Source: Sphingopyxis sp. LC81 (GTDB taxonomy: Bacteria > Pseudomonadota > Alphaproteobacteria > Sphingomonadales > Sphingomonadaceae). From it: 59,865 nucleotides of DNA. The notes below the pieces were generated by a model. That model made no database searches, was not told the origin of the DNA, and saw only the letters and a program-made list of their open reading frames with translations. Position 1 is the stretch's first letter; the number at the start of each line of letters is the position of its first letter. The stretch spans positions 1 through 59,865 of the forward strand of contig NZ_JNFD01000039.1 in assembly GCF_000756375.1 (NCBI RefSeq), given 5' to 3'. Shown here piece by piece: positions 36,996 through 45,821 of the stretch. The translations under genes and the position numbers were made by a program.

Positions 36996-37718
36996 TTATT
37001 CGCCTTCGATATTCGGTTTCGGAAAGCTGTCGGCCCCAAGCGTCTTGTAGAGCAGCCCGCCAATCGCCCCGCCGATCAACGGCGCGATCCAGAACAGCCA
37101 CAATTGCTGCAGCGCGATGCCACCCACGACCAGCGCGGGACCGGTGCTGCGCGCCGGGTTGACCGAGGTGTTGGTCACCGGGATCGAGATGAGGTGGATC
37201 AGCGTCAACGCGAGGCCGATCGCGATCGGCGCGAAGCCCGCGGGCGCCCGCCCGTCGGTCGATCCCATGATGATCCACAGGAAGAAGGCGGTCAGCACGA
37301 TCTCGATGATCAATGCCGACGTGATATCGTAATTGCCCGGCGAACCCGCGTCATAACCATTGGCAGCGAGGCCATTTGCGATGTCGAAGGTCGGGCTGCC
37401 CGCCGCAACATGATAAAGCAGGAACGCCGCGACGATCGCGCCGAGCACCTGCGCGATGACATAGAGCGGAATATCGCGCGCGTCGAAGCGCCCGCCCGCC
37501 CACAGCCCCACAGTGACTGCGGGATTGAGGTGACAGCCCGAAATATGGCCGATCGCATAAGCCATGGTGACAACCGTCAGCCCGAAAGCAAGCGAGACGC
37601 CGAGCAGTCCGATCCCGACATCGGGAAATGCCGCGGCCAGAACCGCGCTGCCGCAACCGCCAAAGACAAGCCAGAACGTGCCGATAAATTCGGCTAGTCC
37701 CTTTTGGATATTCGTCAT
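36996..37718 (-). CDS. aqpZ: aquaporin Z-like water channel
   Basis: A 240-aa MIP channel with six helices. NPA boxes at 65-67 (HLNPAVT) and 187-189 (SVNPARS). The selectivity-filter residues of AqpZ align: Phe45, His175, Thr184, Arg190, the water-selective set. GGAGGAGG precedes ATG 37718. Single gene unit. Confidence 0.95.
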   Translation of the reverse strand: MTNIQKGLAEFIGTFWLVFGGCGSAVLAAAFPDVGIGLLGVSLAFGLTVVTMAYAIGHISGCHLNPAVTVGLWAGGRFDARDIPLYVIAQVLGAIVAAFLLYHVAAGSPTFDIANGLAANGYDAGSPGNYDITSALIIEIVLTAFFLWIIMGSTDGRAPAGFAPIAIGLALTLIHLISIPVTNTSVNPARSTGPALVVGGIALQQLWLFWIAPLIGGAIGGLLYKTLGADSFPKPNIEGE

Positions 37719-37818
37719 GATGACCCTCCTCCCCGCCGACGGCCTCTGACGCCCCCGGCGCGAACCGCATCCTATCAGCGCTGCGCGAACGGGCAAGCCC
37801 TTGTCGAATCGAGACGAA

Positions 37819-39105
37819 TCAGGCGGCGGCAACCGCCTCGACGAAGTCGCGCGCGCGCTGGTGGAGCGACAGCGCCGCTTCGGTCAGCCCGGCGGACAAT
37901 TTGCCCAGCGCCTGCGCGCCATCGCCGACGGCGGTCGCGCCATGCCCGATCTCGCGGACACGCGCGTCGATTTCGCGGCCAGCGAAGACCGCCTGTTCGA
38001 CATAGCTCGCGATCGTCAGCGTCGTCGCGCTCTGCCCGTCGACCGCGCGGTCGATCGCGTCGGAAAAACCGTTGTTGGCGTCAATCGCCTTCTCGACCTC
38101 TTCAAATCCGGCCGCGACCTGTTCGACGATATCGCGGATCCGGTCGACATATTGGGTGATGTCGCCCGCCGCGGAGCGCGTCTGGCTGGCCAGCGTCTTC
38201 ACCTCCGACGCGACCACGGCAAAGCCGCGGCCGGCATCGCCGGCGCGCGCGGCCTCGATCCCCGCGTTGAGCGCGAGCATGTTGGTACGGCTCGCCATGT
38301 CGATGATCAATGCGAGCATCTGCTCGATCGACTGACTCGCCGCCTTCAATGCGACCGATCGATCGCTGGCCTGCTTGATCTTGCGATGCGCGTCGCCGCG
38401 AACGGTGCGCGCGCGCGATCCGTCGTCGACGATCTTCGCCATTGTCGCGGCGAGCGCATGACCGCGATCGCCGAGGTCCTGCAGCCCGGCCAGCGTCTGC
38501 GCCGTCGCGCCCGCGACGGTGACCGCGTCGCGGCCCGTTTGCTGCGCGCGTTCAGACAAGGTGCCGGCGACCGCTTCGACCTTGCGCGCCATTTCGGACA
38601 GCGTCGCGGTGAGCGCGGTGATGTCCTGCTGGAACCGCCGCCCGGCATCGTCGATGTGCGTCGTGCGCGCCGCACGCTCCTGTGCCAGTTCGACCTCGCG
38701 CAGCATCGCCAGCTTGGCGAGCTGACCGCTGTCGAGTGTCTCGACGAACCGTCCCGCCCGGACGAGGATCAGCTCCTGCTGCCCCGGTGACTGTGCCACG
38801 ATGCGCAGCAAATCGGTCGTCGACCGTGCGACATCGGCGGTCGGACAAGGTTCGATCATCGAGGCGATCGAGCCGCCGATCGTCGGATTCTGCATCAGCG
38901 AGAACCAGAAGGGACAAAAGAGCAATTCGCGCACCCGCTGTTCGCGAATGATGCCTACCGGCCGCTCGTCGCCATCGACCACCGCGAGCGCGCGGAGCTG
39001 CGGATTGCCGCGAAACAGGTCGATGACCTGCGACATATGCGCGTCGGCGCCGATCGCGGACGCGTGGCCCGGCGATGGCGTAAAGGCATATCCCATGGCG
39101 TTCAT
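37819..39105 (-). CDS. soluble methyl-accepting chemotaxis-type receptor with N-terminal CBS-like domain
   Basis: A 428-aa protein without membrane helices. Residues 1-120 resemble a degenerate CBS pair ([21 protein letters not shown] and [12 protein letters not shown]); a coiled coil follows and then the MCP signalling tip [20 protein letters not shown] and [19 protein letters not shown], identical to the CheA/CheW contact site. It should signal from the cytosol. The ATG at 39105 is preferred to a GTG one codon upstream. No che genes here. Confidence 0.87.
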   Translation of the reverse strand: MNAMGYAFTPSPGHASAIGADAHMSQVIDLFRGNPQLRALAVVDGDERPVGIIREQRVRELLFCPFWFSLMQNPTIGGSIASMIEPCPTADVARSTTDLLRIVAQSPGQQELILVRAGRFVETLDSGQLAKLAMLREVELAQERAARTTHIDDAGRRFQQDITALTATLSEMARKVEAVAGTLSERAQQTGRDAVTVAGATAQTLAGLQDLGDRGHALAATMAKIVDDGSRARTVRGDAHRKIKQASDRSVALKAASQSIEQMLALIIDMASRTNMLALNAGIEAARAGDAGRGFAVVASEVKTLASQTRSAAGDITQYVDRIRDIVEQVAAGFEEVEKAIDANNGFSDAIDRAVDGQSATTLTIASYVEQAVFAGREIDARVREIGHGATAVGDGAQALGKLSAGLTEAALSLHQRARDFVEAVAAA

Positions 39106-39285
39106 CACTCTCTCTTCAGTCTGCGACCTTGTTCGCGCTCCGACCTAGAGCCGCTTGGTAAACAGCAATTTAACCATTTATTTCAGTGATGTGACACACC
39201 GGCCGCGCGCGGCGCCGATCCGTCGCAATATCCTGTTCAGATCGCGGCGGTTATGCGATGGGGCGTCATCGGCGAGGAGAAGAAA

Positions 39286-39591
39286 ATGCGCGTTTTAATC
39301 TTGGCGGTCATGGCCGCGCCCCTGCTCGCTGGCTGTTTCAGCGCGGTCAAGACGGTCGTCACCGCGCCGGTGAAAGCTGTCGGTCAGGTCGCCGACTGGT
39401 CGACGACCAGCCAGGACGAATCGGATCGCAACCGCGGCCGCGAAATGCGCAAGCGCGAGGAACAGCTGGGCAAGCTGTCGCGCCAGCGCGACAAGGCGGC
39501 CGAAAAGTGCCGCGACGGCAAGGCCGACCAATGCCAGCGCGCCGAAGTTCTGGAGCATGAGATCGAAGCGCTAATGGCGGCGCCGCGTTAA
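39286..39591 (+). CDS. small lipoprotein
   Basis: A 101-aa lipoprotein: MRVLILAVMAAPLLAGC with lipobox Cys17, a short linker, then a charged helical region rich in Lys, Arg and Glu (REEQLGKLSRQRD) likely a coiled coil. GAGGAGAAG precedes ATG 39286. It is convergent with the repressor gene with only 6 bp between the stops. Function unknown. Confidence 0.78.
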   Translation: MRVLILAVMAAPLLAGCFSAVKTVVTAPVKAVGQVADWSTTSQDESDRNRGREMRKREEQLGKLSRQRDKAAEKCRDGKADQCQRAEVLEHEIEALMAAPR

Positions 39592-39597
39592 GCGGAT

Positions 39598-40266
39598 TTA
39601 GCGTACCCGCCGGCCCGTCCACACGACGCGGCCGACCAGTTGCACCGACGCCATCGGCAGGTCGTCCCAGCTGCGATAGTGCGGATTGTCGCTGATCACC
39701 GAAATGCGGCCCTGCCCCGGCGCGCGCGCGACGCGCTTCACCATCAGCACATCATCCATGCGCAGGACATAGATGCCGTCGCGCAGCCGCGCCGCCGCAT
39801 CGCCGCCGTCGACCAATATGTCGTCGCCATCGTCGAGCGTCGGCGCCATCGAATCGCCCTCGACGCGAATGATGCTGAGCGCGCGCGGATCGGCGCCGAG
39901 GTCGCGCAGCCATTTGGGGTCGAACGCGACCTCGCCCTCGACGGCTTCGCCATCGACGCTGGCGCCCGCACCCGCCGAGGCGCCGATCGCGAGTTTCGGC
40001 ACCAATATCATTCCGGGCCCGCGCACCCGCGCCGGCGTCGCGACACGCTGTACAGGCCCGCCCAGCATCGCTTCGGACACGCCGAGATAGGCGGCGATCC
40101 GCGCGCGATCCTGCTCGGCCAGCCGCCGCGGCGAGCCGCGCTTGATATATTGCTGGATATAGGCGGGGTTGCGCCCGATCACCTGCGATATGCGCGCATA
40201 GTCGATCCCCCTTTCAGCCAGGAGGCGGTCGAGCGCGGTGCGCGGATCCTGATCGAAATCGGCCAT
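39598..40266 (-). CDS. XRE/S24 LexA-fold repressor
   Basis: A 222-aa regulator. N-terminal helix-turn-helix (RISQVIGRNPAYIQQYIKR) and C-terminal S24 peptidase/LexA fold with Ser in EGDSMAPTL (about 140) and catalytic Lys in VLMVKRVAR; an Ala-Gly pair in the linker could be the self-cleavage site. Likely repressor of the divergent small genes and itself, acting at the palindromes at 40313-40361. Not LexA itself (its HTH differs). Confidence 0.87.
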   Translation of the reverse strand: MADFDQDPRTALDRLLAERGIDYARISQVIGRNPAYIQQYIKRGSPRRLAEQDRARIAAYLGVSEAMLGGPVQRVATPARVRGPGMILVPKLAIGASAGAGASVDGEAVEGEVAFDPKWLRDLGADPRALSIIRVEGDSMAPTLDDGDDILVDGGDAAARLRDGIYVLRMDDVLMVKRVARAPGQGRISVISDNPHYRSWDDLPMASVQLVGRVVWTGRRVR

Positions 40267-40312
40267 AGGTCGCTGGGGGCTGTCCTTCCTATTTCGTCTC
40301 TAGCAAACGGAT

Positions 40313-40334
40313 TTTTCCTAGACAAGTAGGAAAA
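40313..40334. promoter_or_regulatory. operator palindrome 1
   Basis: TTTTCCTA (40313-40320), 6-base spacer, TAGGAAAA (40327-40334): perfect 8-bp inverted repeat between the divergent repressor and small genes. A further half-site TTCCTAT at 40286-40292 lies toward the repressor. Confidence 0.65.
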
Positions 40335-40343
40335 TTGGCATCA

Positions 40344-40361
40344 AATAGGAAATATCCTATT
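40344..40361. promoter_or_regulatory. operator palindrome 2
   Basis: AATAGGA (40344-40350), AATA, TCCTATT (40355-40361): a perfect inverted repeat sharing the TAGGA/TCCTA core with palindrome 1. The centre is 29 bp away from the other. A pair of such sites is expected for a phage-type or SOS-like S24 repressor. Confidence 0.65.
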
Positions 40362-40401
40362 GGGTGAGTCGCCCGGTTTCAGTGCGATCAGGGAGGAAAA
40401 T

Positions 40402-40665
40402 ATGGAGCGCAGCCTGCTGCAACGGATCGAGGCCTTTCTGAAGGAATCGGCGATGCCGCCGAGCGTGTTCGGCCGCGCCGCCGCGCACGACCCGCGCCTC
40501 GTCGCCGATTTGCGCGGGGGCCGCGAGCCGGGGCTCGACATGACATGCCGCTTGGAACATTTCATGAACAAATGGCGTGCCGAACGGCGCGCGGGCCAGG
40601 TCGCGCCGCAGGGCGACCGGCGAACCCGCGCCTTCCGCCGTATCGAGCAGGGAGCACAGGCATGA
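40402..40665 (+). CDS. small HTH-like protein next to the S24 repressor
   Basis: An 87-aa basic protein. ERSLLQRIEAFLKES, PSVFGRAAAHDPRLVADL and LRGGREPGLD resemble a degenerate helix-turn-helix regulator common in sphingomonads. AGGGAGGAAA lies before ATG 40402. Stop overlaps the next start (ATGA). Function unknown; probably controlled by the divergent repressor. Confidence 0.72.
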   Translation: MERSLLQRIEAFLKESAMPPSVFGRAAAHDPRLVADLRGGREPGLDMTCRLEHFMNKWRAERRAGQVAPQGDRRTRAFRRIEQGAQA

Positions 40666-40988
40666 TGCGTTGGTCCCCGGCCTTGCCGCCGCGTCCCGGT
40701 TGCCCGCATCGGCGGCTCCGCCATCTGCTTGTGCGCGAATTGCCGCAGGGGCTGGCGCCGGGCGCATCGACCTTTCGCCCTTGGGCGAGCGCGAGTTTCG
40801 TCGGCGCGCGTCACCTGTTTCCCTGTGTGCTCGCGGCGGGCGATAGCGAGCCGGTCCGACGCGCGCTGCACGATCGGCTGAACACGGCCGAATGGACGCT
40901 CCCCGGCCATATCGTCGCCGATGTCGTGGTGGAATGCGGGACCGAGCCGCAGACGCTGCGGATCGAGATATTGACGGTCGAGGATTAG
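40662..40988 (+). CDS. hypothetical protein coupled to the small HTH-like gene
   Basis: A 108-aa protein with no recognised domain; N-terminal half is Pro/Arg-rich with an HRRLRHLL helix, the second half has strands TLPGHIVADVVVECG. Start fixed by ATGA overlap. Its last four bases overlap the convergent membrane-protein gene. Confidence 0.6.
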   Translation: MMRWSPALPPRPGCPHRRLRHLLVRELPQGLAPGASTFRPWASASFVGARHLFPCVLAAGDSEPVRRALHDRLNTAEWTLPGHIVADVVVECGTEPQTLRIEILTVED

Positions 40989-41812
40989 CCGACCGACTGG
41001 CGCGTCATCCGCTGCAAGGTGCTGAGCGCGGCTTCGAGCGCGAAGTCGACTTCGGGTTCGCTTTCGGGCGCCACAGCTTCGGGCACCGGGATCGCGGTGG
41101 TCGAAACGGGGGCGGCTTGCCGGCGACGCGCCAGCCCGGCTTCGAACCGCGCGACCATCGCGTCGAGCGATTTGTCGGCGGGATCGGGCATCGGCGGCGG
41201 CGAGGTCATCTCGGCGGGTTGCAGCCAGGGCGCGTCGCCGTCGAATTCCTCTTCGGGCGCGAGATCGGCGAGCACCAGTTCATCGGCGTCATCGGTCGCT
41301 GCTTCGTCCAGCCACAAGCCGGGAGCACCCAGTTCAGCGATGGCGCTTCCGTCCAGCCCACCCACAGGCAGGTCGCGCCCGGCGCGGATCGGCGGACGCG
41401 GCGGATCGTCGGGATGCAGGTCAACGCGACGCCGGCGCGTCAGAATCTCTTCGCTATCGTCACTCTCCACATCATGGGAGGCGCGGCGAAAACGGTCGCG
41501 CAGCGAGGACAGCCCCGCCGCTTCGGGTTTTGCAATCAGCAGCGCGACGAGCCCCGCGATCAACGCGGCGAACGCCGACATGCCGAACGCGAGCGCCATC
41601 CGTCCGCCATTGCCGATCGGCTGCACGAAAAGGTCGGAGAGGCGGTCGAGATAGAGGTTCCAGCTGATCCCCGCGACCCACGAAAAGGGCATGACCGCGG
41701 CGAACATGAAGGTCAGCGCCGCGGCGCCGATCACCGCCGGAATCGCGGGCTGGAGCGCGCGCAGCAGCGCGGTCGCCGTCGCCTTGGTCCGATTCTCGCT
41801 GGTTTCTTCCAT
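40985..41812 (-). CDS. hypothetical membrane protein with a long disordered tail
   Basis: A 275-aa protein. Two hydrophobic helices (about 22-48 and 72-95) lie in the first 100 residues; the remaining cytoplasmic part is acidic and Pro-rich (PEEEFDGDAP) and ends with a short helix LSTLQRMTRQSVG. I do not recognise a family. Possibly a sphingomonad-specific envelope or division factor; no evidence for either. Confidence 0.6.
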   Translation of the reverse strand: MEETSENRTKATATALLRALQPAIPAVIGAAALTFMFAAVMPFSWVAGISWNLYLDRLSDLFVQPIGNGGRMALAFGMSAFAALIAGLVALLIAKPEAAGLSSLRDRFRRASHDVESDDSEEILTRRRRVDLHPDDPPRPPIRAGRDLPVGGLDGSAIAELGAPGLWLDEAATDDADELVLADLAPEEEFDGDAPWLQPAEMTSPPPMPDPADKSLDAMVARFEAGLARRRQAAPVSTTAIPVPEAVAPESEPEVDFALEAALSTLQRMTRQSVG

Positions 41813-41869
41813 ATCGTTTCAAATCCATCGGCCCGTCGGGCCATTTGTCGTCACTTAGAATCGCGGCGT

Positions 41870-43072
41870 TCAGGCGCCGCGCAGCAATCGCTGGTAAACC
41901 GGCTCGTAACGTAAAATGTTTGATGACCAGTTACGATGACTTTCCACAAATATACGTGCCGTCCGCCGTCGCGCGGGCCACATCTCGCGATTTTCCAGCA
42001 GCTTGGCGAGCGCGCCCGCAATCGCGGCGGGGTCGTCGGGCGCGAACAAGGTGCCCGTTGCGCCATCCTCGATCAGTTCGCGATGCCCGCCGACGTCGGA
42101 CGCGGCGACGAGCTTGCCCTGCGCCATCGCCTCGAGCGGTTTCAGCGGCGTGACGAGATCGGTCAGCCGCATCTTCTTGCGCGGATAGGCGAGGATATCG
42201 ATCAGCGAATAATAGCGCTCGACTTCCTGATGCGGGACACGGCCGACAAAATGGATGTGCGCGGCAGCAGGCGATGCCGCGGCCTGCGCCTTCAACGCCG
42301 CCTCCCTCGGCCCGCCGCCGACGAGGAGCAGCCGCGCCTTGGGCTGCGTGGCGACCAGCGCAGGCATCGCCGCGATGAGGTCGTCGATCCCCTCATAATC
42401 GTAAAAGCTGCCGATATAGCCGATCACCGCATCGTCGGCGGCAAGGCCGAGCGTGTCGGCCAGCGCGCCGTCGCGCGGAGGCGGATCGCCGAACAGCTCG
42501 AGGTCGACGCCGTTCGGCGACACGGTGATTTTGTCCGCGTCGATCCCGCGCGCGATCAGGTCGCCGCGCAATCCTTCGCAGATCACCGCGACCGCATCGG
42601 CCGATTTCACCGCGTGGGTTTCGAGCTGCTTGGTGAGCCAGTAACGCAAACTGCCTTCGCGCCCGGTGCCGTTGCCGACCGACGCATCCTCCCAAAAGGC
42701 GCGAATTTCATAGATCACCGGGATGCCGAGTTTTTTGCCGACGCGCAGCGCCGCGAGACCATCGAGCACCGGCGAATGCGCGTGCAGCACATCCGGCTGC
42801 CATTCACGAGCCAGCGCCTCGACGCGCCTCGCAAGCGCCCCGATTTCGCGCCATTCGCGGATCACCGGAAGCCCGGTTGCGATCGGAGGCGTGCGATAGA
42901 AAGTCAGCCCGTCGACGGTCTCGCCGTCCGGACCCGGCTCGGGATGCCGCACACCCGTCACGCCCGCAACTTCCCAACCCTTGGCGACCTGCGCCTTCAT
43001 CAGCGCGCGCGTGCGAAAGGTGTAGCCGCTGTGCGCGGGCAGGCTATGGTCGAGGACGTGCAGGATGCGTGT
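41870..43072 (-). CDS. exosortase-A-system-associated glycosyltransferase (GT4)
   Basis: A 400-aa GT-B glycosyltransferase. N-terminal RILHVLDHSLPAHSGYTFR is characteristic of the exosortase-A-associated group (TIGR04063-type); the donor domain holds VSPNGVDLELFG and LKPLEAMAQGKLV, with DVGGHRELIEDG. Likely cytosolic, adding a sugar to a lipid-linked exopolysaccharide. Divergent from the ligase genes. Confidence 0.87.
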   Translation of the reverse strand, partial: TRILHVLDHSLPAHSGYTFRTRALMKAQVAKGWEVAGVTGVRHPEPGPDGETVDGLTFYRTPPIATGLPVIREWREIGALARRVEALAREWQPDVLHAHSPVLDGLAALRVGKKLGIPVIYEIRAFWEDASVGNGTGREGSLRYWLTKQLETHAVKSADAVAVICEGLRGDLIARGIDADKITVSPNGVDLELFGDPPPRDGALADTLGLAADDAVIGYIGSFYDYEGIDDLIAAMPALVATQPKARLLLVGGGPREAALKAQAAASPAAAHIHFVGRVPHQEVERYYSLIDILAYPRKKMRLTDLVTPLKPLEAMAQGKLVAASDVGGHRELIEDGATGTLFAPDDPAAIAGALAKLLENREMWPARRRTARIFVESHRNWSSNILRYEPVYQRLLRGA

Positions 43073-43140
43073 CATGGGCCAGTGCACTGACATACAAGCC
43101 TTAACGCGGCGTCAACCCCGATCGCGTAGCCGGAGCGGAC

Positions 43141-43305
43141 ATGGTCGACAATTTTTCCCTTGGCTTGACGCACGTCCTGATGGCGATTGCGCTCTGGCGC
43201 CTGCTCCATCGCGACGATCTCGATCGCGAGGTCAGCCCGCGCCTGCTGTGGCAGCAACGCCGCGACGCCGAACGCGCCGAAGCGGATGCCCGCCCCGATG
43301 CGTGA
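43141..43305 (+). CDS. 54-aa ORF upstream of the O-ligase gene
   Basis: ATG 43141 (with GGAG upstream) opens a 54-residue frame: a short hydrophobic helix (LGLTHVLMAIALWRLL) followed by a charged, Arg/Ala-rich tail. Its stop lies 8 bp inside the ligase gene, suggesting coupling. It could be a small single-pass membrane protein, or a leader. Family not recognised. Confidence 0.5.
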   Translation: MVDNFSLGLTHVLMAIALWRLLHRDDLDREVSPRLLWQQRRDAERAEADARPDA

Positions 43306-44635
43306 CCTCGCGTTCGTAGCCTTTCTGTTCGCGTTCATCGGGATCGGCTTTCGCAAGCCATTCCTGTTCGTGCTGTGCTTTTGCTATATCGACATCGTCG
43401 CGCCGCAGCGTCTGAGCTATTTCCTGATCAACTCGATCCCGGTTTCGCTGATCGTCTTCGGGCTCGCAATCGCCGGCTGGCTCGTCGCCGACGACAAGAA
43501 GGATACCCGCTGGTCGGGGCGGCAGACCCTGCTCGTGATGCTGCTCGTCTATTGCTGGATGACGACGATCTACGCCGATTTCCCCGTCGAGGCGGCGGAC
43601 AAATGGAGCTGGGTGTGGAAGGCGCTGATCTGGGCGATCTTCCTTCCGCTGACGCTGCGGACGAAGCTGCGGATCGAGGCGCTGGCGCTGATGTTGCTGC
43701 TCTCGGCGGCGGCGATCGCGATCGCGGGCGGTATCAAAACCGCAGCGGGCGGCGGCGGTTATGGCACGCTTCGGTTGCTGCTGAGCGAAAATTACGGGCT
43801 TTACGAGGGCAGCACCATGTCGTGCGTCGCCATATCGATCATCCCGCTGATCCTGTGGTATCGCCGTCACGGGACGATCTTTCCGCCCGACTGGATGGTG
43901 TCGGCCTTCTGCTTCGCACTGGTCTTCGCCTGTGCCCTGCTGCCCGTCGGCACGCAGGCGCGCACCGGGCTGATCTGCCTCTTCGTGCTCGCGCTGCTGT
44001 CGCTGCGCGCGGTCAAACACCGCCTTCTCTACATCGCCGGCGCGGGACTGCTCGCGGCCGCCGCCATTCCTTTCTTGCCGCAAAGCTACACCGACCGGAT
44101 GGAAACGATCCGCGGCTACAAGTCCGACCAGTCGGCTTCGACGCGCGTCGCGGTGTGGGCGTGGACCTGGGACTATGCGAAGGACAATCCCATGGGCGGC
44201 GGCTTCAACGCCTTCCTTCAAAATCGTGTCCGCGTCGAAAAGGAAGCGAGCAGTCCAGAAGAGACGGCGAGCGTGTATGAGGAAGAATCGCGCGCCTATC
44301 ACTCCAGCTATTTCGAGATGCTGGGCGAACAGGGCTATCCGGGAACCGCCATGTGGTTGCTCCTCCATTTTGCGGGACTGGTCCAGATGGAACGGATCCG
44401 GCGGCGCTACCTGAAAACGCGGCGCGGCGAAGAGCAATGGATCGCGCCGCTGGCGACCGCGCTGCAGCACGGCCACATCGTCTATCTGGTCGGCTCGCTG
44501 TTCGTCGCCATCGCCTTCCAGCCCTTCATCTACATGATGCTGGCGCTCGAGATCGGGCTGACGACCTATTGCCGCCGGCGCGAACAGGAAGCGGGCTGGC
44601 GACCGCTGACGCCGCGCCCGATGGTGGCCGCGTGA
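43298..44635 (+). CDS. exosortase-A-associated O-glycosylation ligase/polymerase-like protein
   Basis: A 445-aa membrane protein with about 10 helices; the segment FLFVLCFCYIDIVAPQRLSY and the periplasmic loop near AYHSSYFEMLGEQGYPG match the Wzy/WaaL-like ligases annotated as exosortase-A-associated. Probably polymerises or transfers the lipid-linked glycan at the periplasmic face. The start overlaps the 54-aa ORF; the stop overlaps the acyltransferase start (GTGA). Confidence 0.85.
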   Translation: MRDLAFVAFLFAFIGIGFRKPFLFVLCFCYIDIVAPQRLSYFLINSIPVSLIVFGLAIAGWLVADDKKDTRWSGRQTLLVMLLVYCWMTTIYADFPVEAADKWSWVWKALIWAIFLPLTLRTKLRIEALALMLLLSAAAIAIAGGIKTAAGGGGYGTLRLLLSENYGLYEGSTMSCVAISIIPLILWYRRHGTIFPPDWMVSAFCFALVFACALLPVGTQARTGLICLFVLALLSLRAVKHRLLYIAGAGLLAAAAIPFLPQSYTDRMETIRGYKSDQSASTRVAVWAWTWDYAKDNPMGGGFNAFLQNRVRVEKEASSPEETASVYEEESRAYHSSYFEMLGEQGYPGTAMWLLLHFAGLVQMERIRRRYLKTRRGEEQWIAPLATALQHGHIVYLVGSLFVAIAFQPFIYMMLALEIGLTTYCRRREQEAGWRPLTPRPMVAA

Positions 44636-45762
44636 GCGCCACCGCCATGCCGCGGCAGATGCTGCCGACCCTCACCGGGCTGCGCGGATTCGCGGCGCTG
44701 ATGGTGCTGCTCTACCATATTCGCGGCGCGATGGGGGGCTTCCTGCCCGATCGGGTGATTGCGGTGCTGGCCGAGGGCTATCTCGCGGTCGACCTGTTCT
44801 TCGTGCTGTCGGGGTTCGTGCTGTGGTGGACCTATGGCGCCGAATTCCGCGATCAGGGTATCCGCGCCGCACCGCGCTTCATCATACGGCGATTTGCCCG
44901 CATCTTCCCGCTCCACCTCGCGATCCTGTCGGCGATGCTGCTGTTCGCGGTGGCGCTGCTCGTCAGCGGGCGTGACCCCGGCGCGCATTACAGCTTCGCC
45001 GCGCTGCCGGCGCATTATCTGCTGGTCCAGAACTGGGGGTTCGGCAACGGGCTGACTTGGAACGATCCGGCCTGGTCGATCTCGACCGAATGGGCGGCCT
45101 ATCTGCTGCTGGCGATCGCCGGCGGCTGGCTGACCCGGCTGCCGCGCGGCGTGTGGAGCTTCCCTTTGTTGATCATCGCGATGGCCGCCGGCCTCGGATG
45201 GTGGTTCGCGGCCACCGGCCGCGCGAGCATTGGCGACGATATTCCCGCGACCGGCCTGCTGCGCTGTCTCGTCGAATTCGGCATCGGTATCCTGCTTTGC
45301 CAATGGTGGACGGCGCAGCGCGAAGCGCCCCGCGGTACGGCGATCATCTATGGCACCGCGCTCGGCCTCATTGGCGCCGCGGTGCTTCTGTTCGGGGTGG
45401 CCGGGTCACAGCCCGCGGCCGTGCCGCTGATCATGACCGCCGTCGTCATCCTCGCGCTGCAGGCCTCGACGGCGCCGCGGCCGCTCCTGTCGGGCCGGAT
45501 CGCGCAATGGCTCGGCGAAATCAGCTATGCCGTTTATCTGTCGCATTTCTTCCTGTGGATCCTCTTCAAGCTTTTCTTCGTCGACGATCCGGCGCTGGTC
45601 CATCCGGTCAAAATCCTCGCCTTCATCCTGTTGACGCTCGCCGTGTCGCATCTTCTCCATATCGCGCTCGAAGTGCCGGGGCGGCGGATCGCCCAGCGGG
45701 CCGGCGACCGCCTGCTCGCCGCACCGCGCACCATCTTCGCCGCGGGCCGTAGCGAGACCTGA
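44632..45762 (+). CDS. OafA/YrhL-type membrane acyltransferase
   Basis: A 376-aa acyltransferase-3 with about ten helices; TGLRGFAALMVLLYHIR carries the conserved motif-I His, and DLFFVLSGFVLWW and RRFARIFPLH follow. O-acetylates or acylates surface polysaccharide. Start GTG 44632 overlaps the ligase TGA. Confidence 0.9.
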   Translation: MSATAMPRQMLPTLTGLRGFAALMVLLYHIRGAMGGFLPDRVIAVLAEGYLAVDLFFVLSGFVLWWTYGAEFRDQGIRAAPRFIIRRFARIFPLHLAILSAMLLFAVALLVSGRDPGAHYSFAALPAHYLLVQNWGFGNGLTWNDPAWSISTEWAAYLLLAIAGGWLTRLPRGVWSFPLLIIAMAAGLGWWFAATGRASIGDDIPATGLLRCLVEFGIGILLCQWWTAQREAPRGTAIIYGTALGLIGAAVLLFGVAGSQPAAVPLIMTAVVILALQASTAPRPLLSGRIAQWLGEISYAVYLSHFFLWILFKLFFVDDPALVHPVKILAFILLTLAVSHLLHIALEVPGRRIAQRAGDRLLAAPRTIFAAGRSET

Positions 45763-45821
45763 TCCGCGGGCGCCGGATCGCGGCCGGGGAACCATCAGCG
45801 GCGGCGAGGCGCTATGGATCC

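Noticed and set aside
39598..40266. lexA
   Set aside because: The HTH and operator differ from LexA; only the S24 fold is shared.
39598..40988. Prophage remnant around the S24 repressor
   Set aside because: No integrase, terminase, tail or attachment site is visible; flanks are ordinary chromosomal genes.
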